Assembly: GCA_030144725.1 (NCBI GenBank)
Contig: JASKMD010000003.1
Span: forward strand, 19,379,674-19,443,673
Direction: 5' to 3'
From: Haematococcus lacustris
Lineage: Eukaryota > Chlorophyta > Chlorophyceae > Chlamydomonadales > Haematococcaceae
Length of the DNA: 64,000 nt
A model generated the notes under the pieces. It was given only the letters and a program-made list of their open reading frames with translations. It was not told the origin of the DNA and made no database searches. How positions within the stretch are numbered: the first letter of the stretch is position 1; each line of letters starts with the position of its first letter. A program made the position numbers and the translations under genes. Shown here piece after piece: positions 11,663-23,838 of this stretch.

Positions 11663-12595
11663 TCTGCCTTCCCCCCATGCATCCTTAACCCCCATGCCCC
11701 CTTCACCCCCATGCAGGAACAACTCAATGTAGCCCAAGCTCGTTTGCTATCCCGACAGTGCTATGCAAATGCGCTGACAACAAAGCGTGCCTATGTTGCC
11801 GAGCCCAGCCCAGCCCTGCCCAGCCCTACTCAGCCTCTAGGATTCGTTACCGACCCTGAGCCTAGCCCTTGTGTTAGGAACACAAGTGGTGATGTAATGA
11901 TGGAGGCTAAGAGTCATGATGTAATGATGTGAGGTTAGATGTAATGATGGATGGTTGAGGGCCAACCGCAAACAACTTTTGCGGCAATCTCTGCCGCACT
12001 CGATATTACACGGGAGGGTGCGGTGCAGGAGGTTGTTGTGATTGCGGGGCATCATCAACATCCACAGCTTTGCGGGAGCTTGCAAGCCGAGGTACCCAGT
12101 ACAACCGACAGAACGGACCTAGCTTGCGATAGAGACGGGCCCCGGCCTTAGACCTTACACGTATGTATGTAGCTCCCTATGGCGACCTTATTGCGTGGAC
12201 ACAACTTTCGGCACAAATATCCATATCGAGCTTGCGGGCCTACGCTTCGACGCCTCTCACTATTTATAGCACGCAGAAGCTGACGGTGCAATCGCGGTAG
12301 CAAATGGTGGTTTGAATGTGGAGAACAGCATGGTACCCTATTTACAAGAGACCTTGTCAAATCTGACCTACAGTACTGTAGATGTCTACAGTACTGTAGG
12401 TGTCTACAGTACTGTAGACATCTACAGTACTGTAGACATCTACAGTACTGTAGGTACCTACACTCCAACTGCTTACATACTCATAATTTCAACAAGCGTC
12501 AAGTGGCGTTGGAGTCGCAAGGACAATCCGAGGCGAACCGCATCAAAAAACTACCCCCCTAGGATGACGAATATCCGCACTAATTTGCCTGTGTG
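11663..12595. other. Right subterminal region of CACTA-like copy 1
   Basis: This is unique sequence, a short palindrome array (12369-12453) and the right inverted end. It contains clustered TGATGTAATGATG direct repeats near 11.9 kb. The matching region of copy 2 is 18707-19660. I see no gene here. Confidence 0.6.
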
Positions 12596-12597
12596 TA

Positions 12598-13709
12598 GCT
12601 TCAATGAGAACGTTCTCTTCTCCTTCATGGCCACATCGGAGGCGGCAGGTGCTAATCCTTCTCTGCCATCGGCAGCGGGAGCGCCTGGCCCGTCAAACGC
12701 TGTCCCGCCACTGCCCCCACCCATCACCGAGGATGAGGAACTATGGCAAGAGGACGCCTTCACTGCCGACGAGCTGGAGGCGGGTCCTGGCCCATACATG
12801 GGCCCAAAGGAGCATGAGGCTGTGCAAGCGTGGTTTGCGGCCGGCCCTGCCAACCGGCTAAGGCATTACCTTGAGTACGCCGCCAACATGAAGCTCGGCG
12901 ACCTGGCCAACCACCCCAACTAGGGCCCTTCTGCCTGTGGACTCCACTTCCATGAGTGGGCGCAGTGCGTCAAACCGCTATTCGCGGAGAAGGTCAGTAC
13001 CAAGGATGTGGTAGAGCAAACCCCTTCACTACCCCCTGTTCCACAGCAAACACAGGACACACGTCCTCCGTCCATCAAACCCAAGCACCCGCCACCCTTT
13101 TCTGGGGCGGACAAACAAATTTGGGAGGACTTCAAATTTCAGTTTGAGTCTTACCTGGACACTTGCCGTGTGCCTAAGCAAGATTGGCCTGACCATGTCC
13201 TGAACATGCTTGAGGGCAAAGCACTCCAAGCATGGCTTGCAGTTGCTCAACCCATGCGAGCATTGGGCACCAAACCAACCTGCGAAATTTTGGCCGACAC
13301 CATGGCAAAGAGTTTTGTCCATATCAACATACCAGTTGAGGCTCGCAAGGCACTCTACTCAATCAGGCAGCAAACCCGCACCTCTGAGTACTTACGGCAC
13401 TTCAGATTATTGCTGGCAAGGGTCACAGAACCTAAACCTGCTGATGCTGACCTGTTGAACTTCTACTACACTGGTCTGAAGCAGACATTGCGTGACCAAT
13501 GCAAGTTGAACCCTAAGACCGGCAGGTTCTGGGACAACTTTGAGGAGTTGGCTGACTTCACCTTGCAAATTGATTTGCACTCCCGGTCAAGTGCAGATGA
13601 GCCGCAACGACCTGTGCACTTGAAGTCTGCGCACACGGCACACCCCTCTAAACTTTCCCACAAACGAAAGAGCAACCCATCCCCCCCACCGCCACATCAA
13701 CGATTCTGA
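12598..13709 (+). pseudogene. Retrotransposon ORF1 second half and Gag core, with an in-frame TAG
   Basis: This continues the frame interrupted at 4088. A TAG at 12921-12923 stops it, but the same frame is open straight afterwards (12924-13709) and encodes a typical retrotransposon Gag core: PPPFSGADKQIWEDFKFQFE, then an L-x-G-x-A-x-x-W motif (LEGKALQAWL), then DLLNFYYTGLKQTLRDQ. The two parts are therefore one polyprotein with an internal amber codon, either a mutation or a readthrough site. The frame ends at a TGA (13707-13709) just after a C7 run; an Arg-Gly tail continues one frame over. Confidence 0.75.
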
Positions 13710-14568
13710 TGCCAACACTGGTTCACAGGATCGCAAGCGCCCTGCAAGCGCACCTCCCAGTGAGGACGGTGGCTGTGGTGCCCGTGGCGGCGGCCGCGGT
13801 GGCCGCACCGGAGGCCGAGGCCGTGCCCGTGGACGTGGAGACTATTCCCGTGAGCACCACCACAACGACCCAAACAACAACCGTGGAGGCCGAGGTGGCC
13901 GCGGTGGCCGCGGCGAGGGACGGGGCGGTCATGATAACCGCACCTGACAATCCGGGTCAGCAAGACATCTGACCGACAAGGTGAGAGCTCCCGTGCATGC
14001 AAATCTTGTCAACTTGATTGCTGCCAAAGTGGGTAAACCCTTTGATCTGTTGCATGATGCTCAGACGGATGCTCAAACAATCACCTCACAAGCACAGTTC
14101 ATGTCTTGTCTTGTGCCTGGCAAGCACTTATGGATAGACTGTGCAACTGAACACCTCACTGAGTGCTTGCAACACTATAAACATAGCAAAGAGGTGTTGC
14201 CGACCACTACATCTGCTTGTGTGCTACTACCCAGGATCAAGCGTGGCCATACCTGGCGTGAGTGGAAGCAGCTTACTGAAGGCTGGCACTTGATACACAC
14301 TTTTCCTAAAGGCAGCTTAATGCGGACCAACGGTGAAACTCCGTCCTGCGCTGTTCAAGTGTTTAGTGATGCGCCTGTCAGTGTTTCTATGTTGTGTGTG
14401 ACAACTGTGAACAAAACTGCAAGTGCCCCACTGATGACATTTGGTGCCACTGTCAAGTGTAATCCTGTGACTGTGCTCATGGATTCGGGCGCGACCCATT
14501 GCTTCATAAGCAAGGATGTTGTTGCCAGGCTACAGCTGAGAACCATTGGTTGTTCTCGCCCCGTCTAA
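13700..14568 (+). pseudogene. Gag Arg-Gly-rich tail and aspartic protease region
   Basis: This lies in the +1 frame relative to the Gag core. First comes an Arg-Gly repeat tail (about 13740-13944), a likely nucleic-acid-binding replacement for a zinc knuckle. A TGA (13945-13947) interrupts the same frame, which then continues into a 190-residue region. That region has two parts: an unassigned block (HLWIDCATEHLTECLQHY, PTTTSACVLLP) and a retropepsin motif, VTVLMDSGATHCFIS, with DSGA as the catalytic triplet. It ends at a TAA (14566-14568); the protease appears to continue in another frame up to about 14760. Breaks may be mutations, recoding sites or sequencing errors at homopolymers. Confidence 0.7.
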
Positions 14569-14782
14569 CTCCCAAACCACCGGCAGACCAAGCTAATTCC
14601 CTTGGCATCTCTTGCATAAGCATGAGTAAAGCCAAACGCGATGTAAGCAAGGGACAACACGCGGTCATGGTCTACGTGACTTCAGCCATCGTCGACACAA
14701 TTGACGAGCGCTTGTACGACCTAAAGGTCAGCGCGCCTGTACAAAGGTTGATCAACGAATATCACCGATATTCTCGGAGGAG

Positions 14783-17689
14783 TTGCGGGGACTCCCACCA
14801 ACGCGCAAAGTCGCGCATACCATTCCCCTTGAGCCAGAAGCGAAGCCGCCATTCCGACCCATGTATCGGATGTCTCCAGCGGAACTGCAAGAGGTCGAAA
14901 GGCAAATCAAAGAGCTCTTAGCTCATGATCTTATCGAACCTAGCTCCTCACCTTTTGGTGCACCTGTTTTGTTTGTCACCAAAGCAGATGGCTCTCTACG
15001 CATGTGCATTGACTACCGGGCATTGAACAAGGTTACTGTGAAGAACAAATACCCTTTGCCACGGATAGATCAACTGCTCGACCGTCTGCATGGTGCTACA
15101 GTATTTAGCAGCCTTGATTTGCAGTCTGGCTATCATCAAATCCGCATCCAACCGGAGGATGTACCCAAATCGGCTTTCCGCACACCTTATGGACATTACC
15201 AGTTCAAAGTGCTAAGCTTCGGCCTCACCAATGCTCCCGCCACGTTCCAGGCGGTCATGAATGATATATTCCGGGATTACCTCAATGACTTTGTCGTGGT
15301 ATACCTCGACGATATCCTTGTGTTCAGCAAAAACAAAGCTGAGCACTTGAAGCATTTGGAAATTGTGTTCCGCATCCTTAAGGAGCATGAACTATATGCC
15401 AAGCTGAAAAAGTGCGAATTTGAGAAGTCTGAGCTTAAGTTCCTCGGACATCTAGTCGGTGTCAATGGCATTCGTCCTGACCCAGCTAAGATACAGAGCA
15501 TCAAAGATTGGCCACCACTCAATGATGTTGCCGCTATACGCTCATTTGTCGGCCTCGCCACCTATTTTAGGATGTTCATCCAAGGTTTTGCCAAGCTGGT
15601 GGAACCGCTAACAAACCTTACCAAAAAGGATGTAACGTGGTGCTGGGATGACAAATGTGAGGAGGCTTTTCAAGGCGTCAAGCACGCTCTATCAAATGCT
15701 CCCGTGTTATCATTGCCAGATTTCAACAAGGAATTCCAGGTGCTCTGTGATGCATCTGTGACTGGCATAGGCGCGGTGTTAATGCAAGACAAACACCCTA
15801 TCGCCTACGAAAGCAGGCGCCTGTTGCCAGCTGAAGTTAACTACACAACGGGTGAGCAGGAGCTCTTGGCAGTCGTCCATGCTCTAAAGACATGGCGATG
15901 CTTTTTGGAGGGGGTGAAGTTCAGAGTCATAACAGACCACAACCCATTGGTATACCTTCAAACACAGCCTAACCTCTCAAGACGGCAGACCAGATGGTCA
16001 GAATTTCTACAGAGATTCAAACAACTCTCATGGGAGTATAAACCAGGCAAGATCAATGTGGCCGATCCATTGTCTCGCTATCCACCCGTACGAGTGACGG
16101 CGCTTCTGATGGCCGTGACACGTAGCGGCACAGGTAATGCGAAACCAACGCAACAACCTATACCCGCTGAGGTGGTTAAGAAGCCAAAACCCAAGAGGCC
16201 TGCAAAGAAGAAGGTCACTTTTGAGGTGACTCACACAGAACTAAGGAATCCCCAAACCCCGGATGACACATACAATGTGCTCCTAACCATTCAAGAAGGG
16301 TACAAACAAGACCCATGGTTTGAGGACGATCACAATACGCAGAACCTGCGGCTTAGTGATTCAGGCATATGGTACCGCGACAAACAAGTGGTCGTGCCTG
16401 ACGTCCCAGGGTTGAGAAAGGGTATCCTCTATGAGCTCCATAACGCAACCACAAGCGGGCATGGAGGTCTAGAGAAAACATTCCAGGCAGTGGCCTCACA
16501 CTTCTGGTGGCCAGGGATGCATGCTTTCGTGACAGCATATGTGCGCGGGTGCCAAGTGTGTCAACGAAACAAGTCAAGCACAAAGAAACCAGCTGGCTTG
16601 CTGCAACCCCTTCCCGTGCCTGAATACCCATGGGATAGTGTGAGTATGGACTTTGTGGTCAAGCTACCCAAGTCCGAGGCTGGCAATGACTCAATCCTCG
16701 TGGTCGTCGATAGGTTGACCAAGATGGTACACCTGATGGCCATGACCGAAAAGAGTGGAGGAATACAAGTAGCAAAGCTCTTCTTTGACAATGTCTTCAA
16801 ACTGCATGGCATGCCAAGGACCATCATCTCTGATAGAGATACAAGGTTCCAAGGGGAGTTCTTCAAAGGACTTATGAAGATCATGCAATCGAAGCAGTGC
16901 ATGTCAACTGCCTTCCATCCGCAGACCGATGGTCAAACGGAGAGGGTCAACAAAGTAATGGAAGACATGCTGAGACATTATGTGGGGGCAGAGTTTAATG
17001 ATTGGGATCAGTTCCTGGCACCCATCGAGTTTGCCATCAACAACTCTTTCCACACATCAATACGGACAACGCCATTCCGGTTGAACAGTGGCTTCGACCC
17101 CCGTCTCCCTCTCACTCTGGATTTAGAGTCCACGGCAAATGAAAGTGCAAGAGACTTTACAAAAGTCATCTACTCAAACTTGGAAAAAGCCAAACAGGCT
17201 ATCCATGCTGCCCGGCACAGGCAGAAGGCGTACTATGACATGAACCATACGGACGCTAAGTTCCAAGTGGGTGATCAGGTGCTTCTTAGTACCAAACACC
17301 TCAGGTTCAAGAACCCGGGATCTCCTAAGCTGCTACCCTTGTACATTGGCCCGATGCCTATCACGGCAAAGATCAATGAAGTAGCCTACAGGGTCAAGCT
17401 TCCCGATGGGTTCAAGATACATGATGTATTCCATGTGTCTAAGCTCAAGCTCCACAGAGATGGGCCGGGGATGATCCTACCCCCTCCTCCCCTTGACTTG
17501 GGCGACGGTCAGTGGTTCCTGGTCGAGCGCATCCTGAAACATAGGACCGTCAAGGGTCGAGTTGAATACTTGGTCAGGTGGGCTGGCTATGGCCCCGAAC
17601 ACGACTTATGGGAACCTGCCAAGAACATATCCAAGGATCTCATCAAAGAATACAAGGGTACTTTGATCCCGACCCCCGAGATCATCTAG
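14783..17689 (+). CDS. Ty3/Gypsy Pol: reverse transcriptase, RNase H, integrase, chromodomain
   Basis: An intact frame of 968 codons from ATG 14783; the frame is open slightly further upstream, so the natural product probably starts by polyprotein processing. Residues 1-12 hold the GLPPTR motif preceding RT. RT has [10 protein letters not shown] and the catalytic YLDDILVFS (about residues 172-180). RNase H follows with [20 protein letters not shown] and ITDHNPL as its acidic residues. Integrase has an HHCC zinc-binding segment ([11 protein letters not shown], then CQVCQRNK) and the DDE core ([33 protein letters not shown]). The C-terminal chromodomain ([20 protein letters not shown]) should target insertion to modified chromatin. 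No disabling change is visible in this frame. Confidence 0.95.
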   Translation: MRGLPPTRKVAHTIPLEPEAKPPFRPMYRMSPAELQEVERQIKELLAHDLIEPSSSPFGAPVLFVTKADGSLRMCIDYRALNKVTVKNKYPLPRIDQLLDRLHGATVFSSLDLQSGYHQIRIQPEDVPKSAFRTPYGHYQFKVLSFGLTNAPATFQAVMNDIFRDYLNDFVVVYLDDILVFSKNKAEHLKHLEIVFRILKEHELYAKLKKCEFEKSELKFLGHLVGVNGIRPDPAKIQSIKDWPPLNDVAAIRSFVGLATYFRMFIQGFAKLVEPLTNLTKKDVTWCWDDKCEEAFQGVKHALSNAPVLSLPDFNKEFQVLCDASVTGIGAVLMQDKHPIAYESRRLLPAEVNYTTGEQELLAVVHALKTWRCFLEGVKFRVITDHNPLVYLQTQPNLSRRQTRWSEFLQRFKQLSWEYKPGKINVADPLSRYPPVRVTALLMAVTRSGTGNAKPTQQPIPAEVVKKPKPKRPAKKKVTFEVTHTELRNPQTPDDTYNVLLTIQEGYKQDPWFEDDHNTQNLRLSDSGIWYRDKQVVVPDVPGLRKGILYELHNATTSGHGGLEKTFQAVASHFWWPGMHAFVTAYVRGCQVCQRNKSSTKKPAGLLQPLPVPEYPWDSVSMDFVVKLPKSEAGNDSILVVVDRLTKMVHLMAMTEKSGGIQVAKLFFDNVFKLHGMPRTIISDRDTRFQGEFFKGLMKIMQSKQCMSTAFHPQTDGQTERVNKVMEDMLRHYVGAEFNDWDQFLAPIEFAINNSFHTSIRTTPFRLNSGFDPRLPLTLDLESTANESARDFTKVIYSNLEKAKQAIHAARHRQKAYYDMNHTDAKFQVGDQVLLSTKHLRFKNPGSPKLLPLYIGPMPITAKINEVAYRVKLPDGFKIHDVFHVSKLKLHRDGPGMILPPPPLDLGDGQWFLVERILKHRTVKGRVEYLVRWAGYGPEHDLWEPAKNISKDLIKEYKGTLIPTPEII

Positions 17690-18205
17690 TCCCTCTACTC
17701 ATCAGGCCAGATGAAGTAGCTGCCGGCACCTCATGGGTGTCGAAGCATTTGTGTTTGCTCCATGGTGAACATGAGCTTCACATTTGACAAGTGCATGACA
17801 AGCTGCGTGGTTGTTGCAAAGCCCCAGTGTTAATTGTCATAGAGCACAGTGCAGTGACATAAGGACAGGAGTGCAAGCAGGACTATGTGGTCGTCTGTAT
17901 GTGCACACCAGACGTGGTGTGAGCAGGACCCTGGTTGCTGTATGTGTGCATCTCCCAAACAGTGTAAGCAGGGCTATCATGAGCGAGAATGCTCTTAGCC
18001 GTCTGTATGTGTGCACTGTCGTCCTTGGTGCGGCGTAACAACTCGGTACCGGTCCGAACACGCCCAGATCATTCGCGCTGATCACGCAATGGTTCTAATC
18101 CTGTGCACCAACACTGCCGGAGCCCTCATGAGACTAGCTACCTTGTGGAATGGCGCTCCCTTGGTCTTTTATCCCGAGGACGGGTTTTGGCCAAGTCGGG
18201 GGGAT
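17690..18205 (+). other. Retrotransposon 3' noncoding region with polypurine tract
   Basis: There is no gene here. Partial duplications of a GTCTGTATGTGTGCA-like motif occur at about 17.89-18.01 kb. The run GGGGGGA (18198-18204) directly before the 3' LTR is the likely plus-strand primer. Confidence 0.6.
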
Positions 18206-18432
18206 TGTAACAGAGTGCATGGCTCGGGAGAGGCCCAACCTCTGTTTACACGAAGTGTGACGGTGAAATACCACCGCGGGCCGTAGAGCTAACGGGGACT
18301 TGGTGCAAGGGCAACAAGAGATTATCCCCGTAAGGAAGCTACGGACGTTGGATCGCGAGGAAGGAGCGACCCAATCACGACTTCACTATTTCCGCGGGCA
18401 AGTAGGCCCTTTAGCATTGCCACTTTGTGACA
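18206..18432 (+). repeat. 3' LTR (227 bp)
   Basis: It matches 2340-2566 with TG...CA ends and is followed by the ACCGG target duplication (18433-18437). Confidence 0.93.
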
Positions 18433-18437
18433 ACCGG

Positions 18438-18704
18438 GCACCACATCAGGCCCTGCACTGGCTGGTCACGCTGGTGGCTCCAGGCTGGACGCACTAGGCG
18501 GTGTTCCACCTGCCCTGTTGGGGGCTTCCAGCCTGCAGGCCTGGTGGCCCTGCGCTTGTTCAGCTGCCTCTCACAGGGCTGCTGGCCATTCACCGCTGAG
18601 CTGACCCGGCTGGTGCGGTGCTCATCCACAAGCACCACCCTACCCCGCCGCTGGTCTGTCCCCCTGGGCCTGCACACCACCTTGCAGCAGGCCCGCAGCG
18701 CCGC
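18438..18704 (-). pseudogene. Fanzor-like copy A: middle part
   Basis: On the minus strand this segment encodes ALRACCKVVCRPRGTDQ, then VVLVDEHRTSRVSSAVNGQQ and LVRPAWSHQRDQPVQGLMW. The DE-x-RTS motif matches the segment that in TnpB/Fanzor proteins precedes the zinc-binding loop, though the first CxxC is replaced here by VSSA. It is bounded by two insertions: the CACTA-like element (18707) on its N-terminal side and the LTR element (18437) on its C-terminal side. It lines up end to end with the uninterrupted copy B. Confidence 0.65.
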
Positions 18705-19660
18705 ATCACACAGGCAAATTAGTGCGGATATTCGTCATCCTAGGGGGGCAGTTTTTTGATGCGGTTCGCCTCGGATTGTCCTTGCGACTCCAACGCCACT
18801 TGACGCTTGTTGAAATTCTGAGTATGTGAGCAGTTGGAGTGTAGACACCTACAGTACTGTAGACACCTACAGTACTGTAGACATCCTACAGTACTGTAGA
18901 CACCTACAGTACTGTAGACATCTACAGTACTGTAGGTCAGATTTGACAAGGTCTCTTGTAAATAGGGTACCATGCTGTTCTCCACATTCAAACCACCATT
19001 TGCTACCGCGATTGCACCGTCAGCTTCTGCGTGCTATAAATAGTGAGAGGCGTCGAAGCGTAGGCCCGCAAGCTGGGATATTTGTGCCGAAAGTTGTGTC
19101 CACGCAATAAGGTCGCCATAGGGAGCTACATACATACGTGTAAGGTCTAAGGCCGGGGGCCGTCTCTATCGCTAGCCAGGTCCGTTCTGTCGGTTGTACT
19201 GGGTACCTCGGCTTGCAAGCTCCCGCAAAGCTGTGGATGTTGATGATGCCCCGCAATCACAACAACCTCCTGCACCGCACCCTCCCGTGTAATATCGAGT
19301 GCGGCAGAGATTGCCCCAAAAGTTGTTTGCGGTTGGCCCTCAACCATCCATCATTACATCTAACCTCACATCATTACATCATGACTCTTAGCCTCCATCA
19401 TTACATCACCACTTGTGGTCCTGCCAATCACTGCATGCATGGTATGGGCAAGGGATCTGACTCTTGCAAGGGCTGGTCTCAGGGTCGATACCTAACCCTA
19501 GAGGCTGAATAATGCTGGGCTCGGCAACATAGGCACGCTCTGTTGTCAGCGCATTTGCATAGCACTGTCAGGATAGCAAACGAGCTTGGGCTACATTGAG
19601 TTGTTCCTGCATGGGGGTGAAGGGGGCATGGGGGTTAAGGATGCATGGGGGGAAGGCAGC

Positions 19661-20763
19661 TACAGTACTGTAGGGGTCTACAGTACTGTAGACACCTACA
19701 GTACTGTAGACACCTACAGTACTGTAGACACCCTACAGTACTGTAGACACCTACAGTACTTTAGACACCTACAGTACTGTAGACACCTACAGTACTGTAG
19801 ACACCTACAGTACTGTAGACACCTACAGTACTGTAGACATCCTACAGTACTGTAGACACCTACAGTACTGTAGACACCTACAGTACTGTAGACACCTACA
19901 GTACTGTAGACACCTACAGTACTGTAGACACCCTACAGTACTGTAGACACCTACAGTACTGTAGGTACCTACAGTACTGTAGACACCTACAGTACTGTAG
20001 ACACCTACAGTACTGTAGACACCTACAGTACTGTAGACACCCTACAGTACTGTAGACACCTACAGTACTGTAGACACCTACAGTACTGTAGACACCTACA
20101 GTACTGTAGACACCTACAGTACTGTAGACACCCTACAGTACTGTAGACACCTACAGTACTGTAGACACCTACAGTACTGTAGACACCCTACAGTACTGTA
20201 GACACCTACAGTACTGTAGACACCTACAGTACTGTAGACACCTACAGTACTGTAGACACCCTACAGTACTGTAGACACCTACAGTACTGTAGACACCTAC
20301 AGTACTGTAGACACCTACAGTACTGTAGACACCTACAGTACTGTAGACACCTACAGTACTGTAGACACCTACAGTACTGTAGACACCTACAGTACTGTAG
20401 ACACCTACAGTACTGTAGACACCTACAGTACTGTAGACACCTACAGTACTGTAGACACCTACAGTACTGTAGACACCTACAGTACTGTAGACACCTACAG
20501 TACTGTAGACACCTACAGTACTGTAGACACCTACAGTACTGTAGACACCTACAGTACTGTAGACACCTACAGTACTGTAGACACCCTACAGTACTGTAGA
20601 CACCTACAGTACTGTAGACACCTACAGTACTGTAGACACCTACAGTACTGTAGACACCTACAGTACTGTAGACACCTACAGTACTGTAGACACCCTACAG
20701 TACTGTAGACACCCTACAGTACTGTAGACATCTACAGTACTGTAGACACCTACAGTACTGTAG
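19661..20763. repeat. Main TACAGTACTGTA array of copy 2 (1.1 kb)
   Basis: About 60 units, mostly TACAGTACTGTAGACACC, far more uniform than the copy 1 array and less than a third of its length. Confidence 0.92.
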
Positions 20764-21760
20764 GCAGCAGCAGCATAGGTGAAAGCAGCAGCAGGGGGGG
20801 GGGCAGCAGCAGCAGTAGGGGGGCAGTTGCAGCAGTAGGGGGGCAGCAGCAGCAGCAGCAGGGGGGCAGCAGCAGCAGCAGGGGCGCAGCAGCAGCAGCA
20901 GTAGGGGGGCAGCAGCAGCAGCAGCAGGGGGGCAGCAGCAGCAGCAGCAGGGGGGCAGTTGCAGCAGTAGGGGGGCAGCAGCAGCAGCAGCAGGGGGGCA
21001 GTTGCAGCAGTAGGGGGGCAGCAGCAGCAGCAGCAGGGGCGCAGCAGCAGCAGCAGGGGCGCAGCAGCAGCAGCAGTAGGGGGGCAGCAGCAGCAGCAGC
21101 AGGGGGGCAGCAGCAGCAGCAGCAGGGGGGCAGTTGCAGCAGTAGGGGGGCAGCAGCAGCAGCAGCAGGCGGGCAGCAGCAGCAGCAGGGGCGCAGCAGC
21201 AGCAGTAGGGGGGCAGCAGCAGCAGCAGCAGGGGGGCAGCAGCAGCAGCAGGGGCGCAGCCGCAGCAGCAGCAGCAGGGGGGCAGTAGCAGCAGTAGGGG
21301 GGCAGCAGCAGCAGCAGGGGCGAAGCAGCAGGGGCGAAGCAGCAGGGGCAGCAGCAGCAGCAGCAGGGGCGCAGCAGCAGCAGCAGCAGTGGCAGCAGCA
21401 GCAGATATAGTAGGGGCACTGTAGCACCTACCTACCTTTTGGCTGCTTGATGACTGCTGCTAGGAAGGGGGGGGAGTGGAAGAGTGAAGGCGGGGAGGGG
21501 GGGTAGATGTGGAAGGCGGGAGGTGGGAGGCAGGGAGGCGGGAGGTGGGGAGGCGGGAGGCTCAACGCTGGGCGGGGCTGGGCTGGGCGGGGGTGGGTTG
21601 GGTTGGGGGCATGGGTTTGGGTGGGTGGGGGCATGGGTGGGGGTGGGGGCAGGGGAGGGAGCGGGGGGCGGGGGCGGGGGCGGGGGCGGGGGCGGGGGGC
21701 GGGGGGCGGGGGCGGGGGGCGGGGGCGGGGGGCGGGGGGCGGGGGGCGGGGGCGGGGGGA
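20764..21760. repeat. (CAG)n/GGGG blocks and (GGGGCG)n of copy 2
   Basis: These are the inverted counterparts of the CTG and GCCCCC arrays of copy 1. Frames of poly-Ala, poly-Leu or poly-Cys across them are artefacts. Confidence 0.85.
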
Positions 21761-22668
21761 GGATGAATTGGGAGGGGGTGGTTGTGTAGGGGAAAGGGAA
21801 GTGGAAGGGAGGTGCCCACTAGACCTGCAACCAAGGGGCGTGCACGTGCGGTAGGGTGACCAGGCTGGGCACTGTGTTAGCTATCACCGTGGCCTTACCT
21901 TTGTGGTCCTCCTGGCCTCCTACCTGCTCACACCAGGCAACATATCCCATGCGCCAGTGGGGTGGGACTGCGGTGGGGAGTGTAGGGTGTAGGGAAGGGA
22001 AGGTGGGGTGAGGTGGGGGTTGCGATGCCACGTCAATCGCAGAGGGGAAGAGGAGGCTTGACAAGTATGGGAGGGGAGAGGGAGGGAGAGGGGGAAGGGA
22101 GGGGTGGGAAGAGGGTGGGTGGGGTGGGCTTTCTCCTGGCTGCTGGGATGTCAGAGGAGAGGTGACGGGGAGGGGGGAAGTGGGGGGTGGGTAGAGGTGG
22201 AAGTGGAGGGACGACAAGCTGGGCGTTGGTGGTGGGCGTGGGAAAGGGGAGGAAAAGGGGATGGGGAAGGGTGTGACGATCAATCCTGCAGCGGGACAAG
22301 GGGCATGCTAGCGGTTAAGGTGGGTACAGGGTGCCACATACCTGCACTCACCTTTTGCTGGGGTGTGGTGTATATGTGTGTGGGAGGAAGGGGAGGAAGG
22401 GGAGGGAAGGGAAGGGGAGGTCCATGGGGAGGGCGAGAGAAGTGGGGGGGGCATTGATAGTCTCAGGTGTAGGCGCACAAGACCTGCGGCAACGGTGTGA
22501 CGATTTGTCAACGGAAGCAAACATTGGACATGGGTACCGGATGCACTCACCAATAGAGTAGGGAGATGTAGAGCTGGCAGATGGAGGGGCAGGTGTAGCA
22601 GCCCTCCATTACAACCCACCTTCCTTTGTCCTCACCTCAGAAGGAAGTGCAGTGTGGGAGAGTAGGGT

Positions 22669-23021
22669 TGGGCTGGGCTGGGCTGGGCTGGGCTGGGCTG
22701 GGCTGGGCTGGGCTGGGCTGGGCTGGGCTGGGCTGGGCTGGGCTGGGCTGGGCTGGGCTGGGCTGGGCTGGGCTGGGCTGGGCTGGGCTGGGCTGGGCTG
22801 GGCTGGGCTGGGCTGGGCTGGGCTGGGCTGGGCTGGGCTGGGCTGGGCTGGGCTGGGCTGGGCTGGGCTGGGCTGGGCTGGGCTGGGCTGGGCTGGGCTG
22901 GGCTGGGCTGGGCTGGGCTGGGCTGGGCTGGGCTGGGCTGGGCTGGGCTGGGCTGGGCTGGGCTGGGCTGGGCTGGGCTGGGCTGGGCTGGGCTGGGCTG
23001 GGCTGGGCTGGGCTGGGCTGC
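22669..23021. repeat. (GGGCT)n array, about 70 copies
   Basis: A near-perfect pentanucleotide array, about twice the length of its counterpart at 5976-6147. Confidence 0.93.
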
Positions 23022-23838
23022 AACACAAGGGAGGCAACAGTGGGAACGTTGTGAGAGGTGATGAAATGGTGGTGGTGGTGGTGGTGGTGGTGGTGGTGGT
23101 GGTGAGGTGGGGGGGAGGGGGACTGGGAGGGGGTGGTGAGTCAGGGGGGTACTAGGCGTGATTGTAAGACCTGCAGCAACCAGGTGTGGTAGCGGTTAGG
23201 CTGGATACTAAGGGCTATGCTGCGCAATGCTAGCTCCTTCTAAGCTCTTACCTTGGTCCTAAGCTCTTACCATAGTCCGTCTGGCCTCTTCGCTGCTCAC
23301 AACACGTTGCACCTGCCTTGCGTTGGTGCATCAATGCTAGCGATTCATTGCGGAGAATCGTTGCGAGGAAACTGGCCGCGAGGCTAGCTGCGAGGCTGGC
23401 TGCGAGGCTGGCTGCGAGGCTGGCTGCGAAACTGGCTGCGAGGCTGGCTGCGAGGAAAATGGCTGCGAGGCTGGCTGCGAGGTGAGATCCTCGCACCGAG
23501 CTGCCTCACAGGTATGCTTCTGCGCTGCTGGACCAGCTGTGTGGCCGCGAGGTTGTCTGCCGAGTATGTGGCTGCGAGTATGGGCTAGATGTGGCTGCGA
23601 GTATGGGTAACCTCGTGCGATGCCATCTGTGGACCAGCTGTGTGGCCGCGAGGTTGTCTGCCGAGTATGTGGCTGCGAGTATGGGCTAGATGCGGCTGCG
23701 AGTATGGGTAACCTCGTGCGATGCCATCGCTGCAATACCGGCTACACGATGCTGCGACTAAGTGTTGAACGGATGCCTAAGTGTTGAACGGATTGAATGC
23801 AAGTGAGATGTTCAGAATTTTTCTAAGTGCTTAAAGGC

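Larger units (their letters stand above)
4089..12595. mobile_element. CACTA-like non-autonomous element, copy 1 (8.5 kb, satellite-filled)
   Basis: The left end is CACTCAGGCAAATTAGT and the right end is the inverse of CACACAGGCAAATTAGT, giving 17-bp inverted ends with one mismatch. The flanks repeat TA (4087-4088 and 12596-12597). The target is coding: removing the insert and one TA rejoins the retrotransposon ORF1 in frame. CAC termini and a 2-bp duplication suggest the EnSpm/CACTA superfamily. No transposase is present; every long frame inside is an artefact of simple repeats. Interior order: palindrome array, 101-bp repeats, 12-bp repeats, CAC and CAGCC microsatellites, a unique part, GCCCCC, CTG, a 3.6-kb palindrome array, a second unique part, and a short palindrome array. 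Copy 2 has the same order, inverted. Confidence 0.85.
2335..18437 (+). mobile_element. Ty3/Gypsy (chromovirus-type) LTR retrotransposon with target duplication
   Basis: The element runs from TG at 2340 to CA at 18432 and is flanked by the 5-bp direct repeat ACCGG (2335-2339 and 18433-18437). The uninterrupted target can be read in copy B near 32.76 kb, where the same host sequence continues without the insert. Order is LTR, primer-site candidate, ORF1/Gag, Arg-Gly-rich tail, protease, reverse transcriptase, RNase H, integrase, chromodomain, polypurine tract, LTR. RT before integrase and the chromodomain place it in Ty3/Gypsy chromoviruses. Without the nested CACTA-like insert it is about 7.6 kb. 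It has inserted into Fanzor-like copy A. LTRs look identical by eye, implying recent arrival. Confidence 0.93.
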
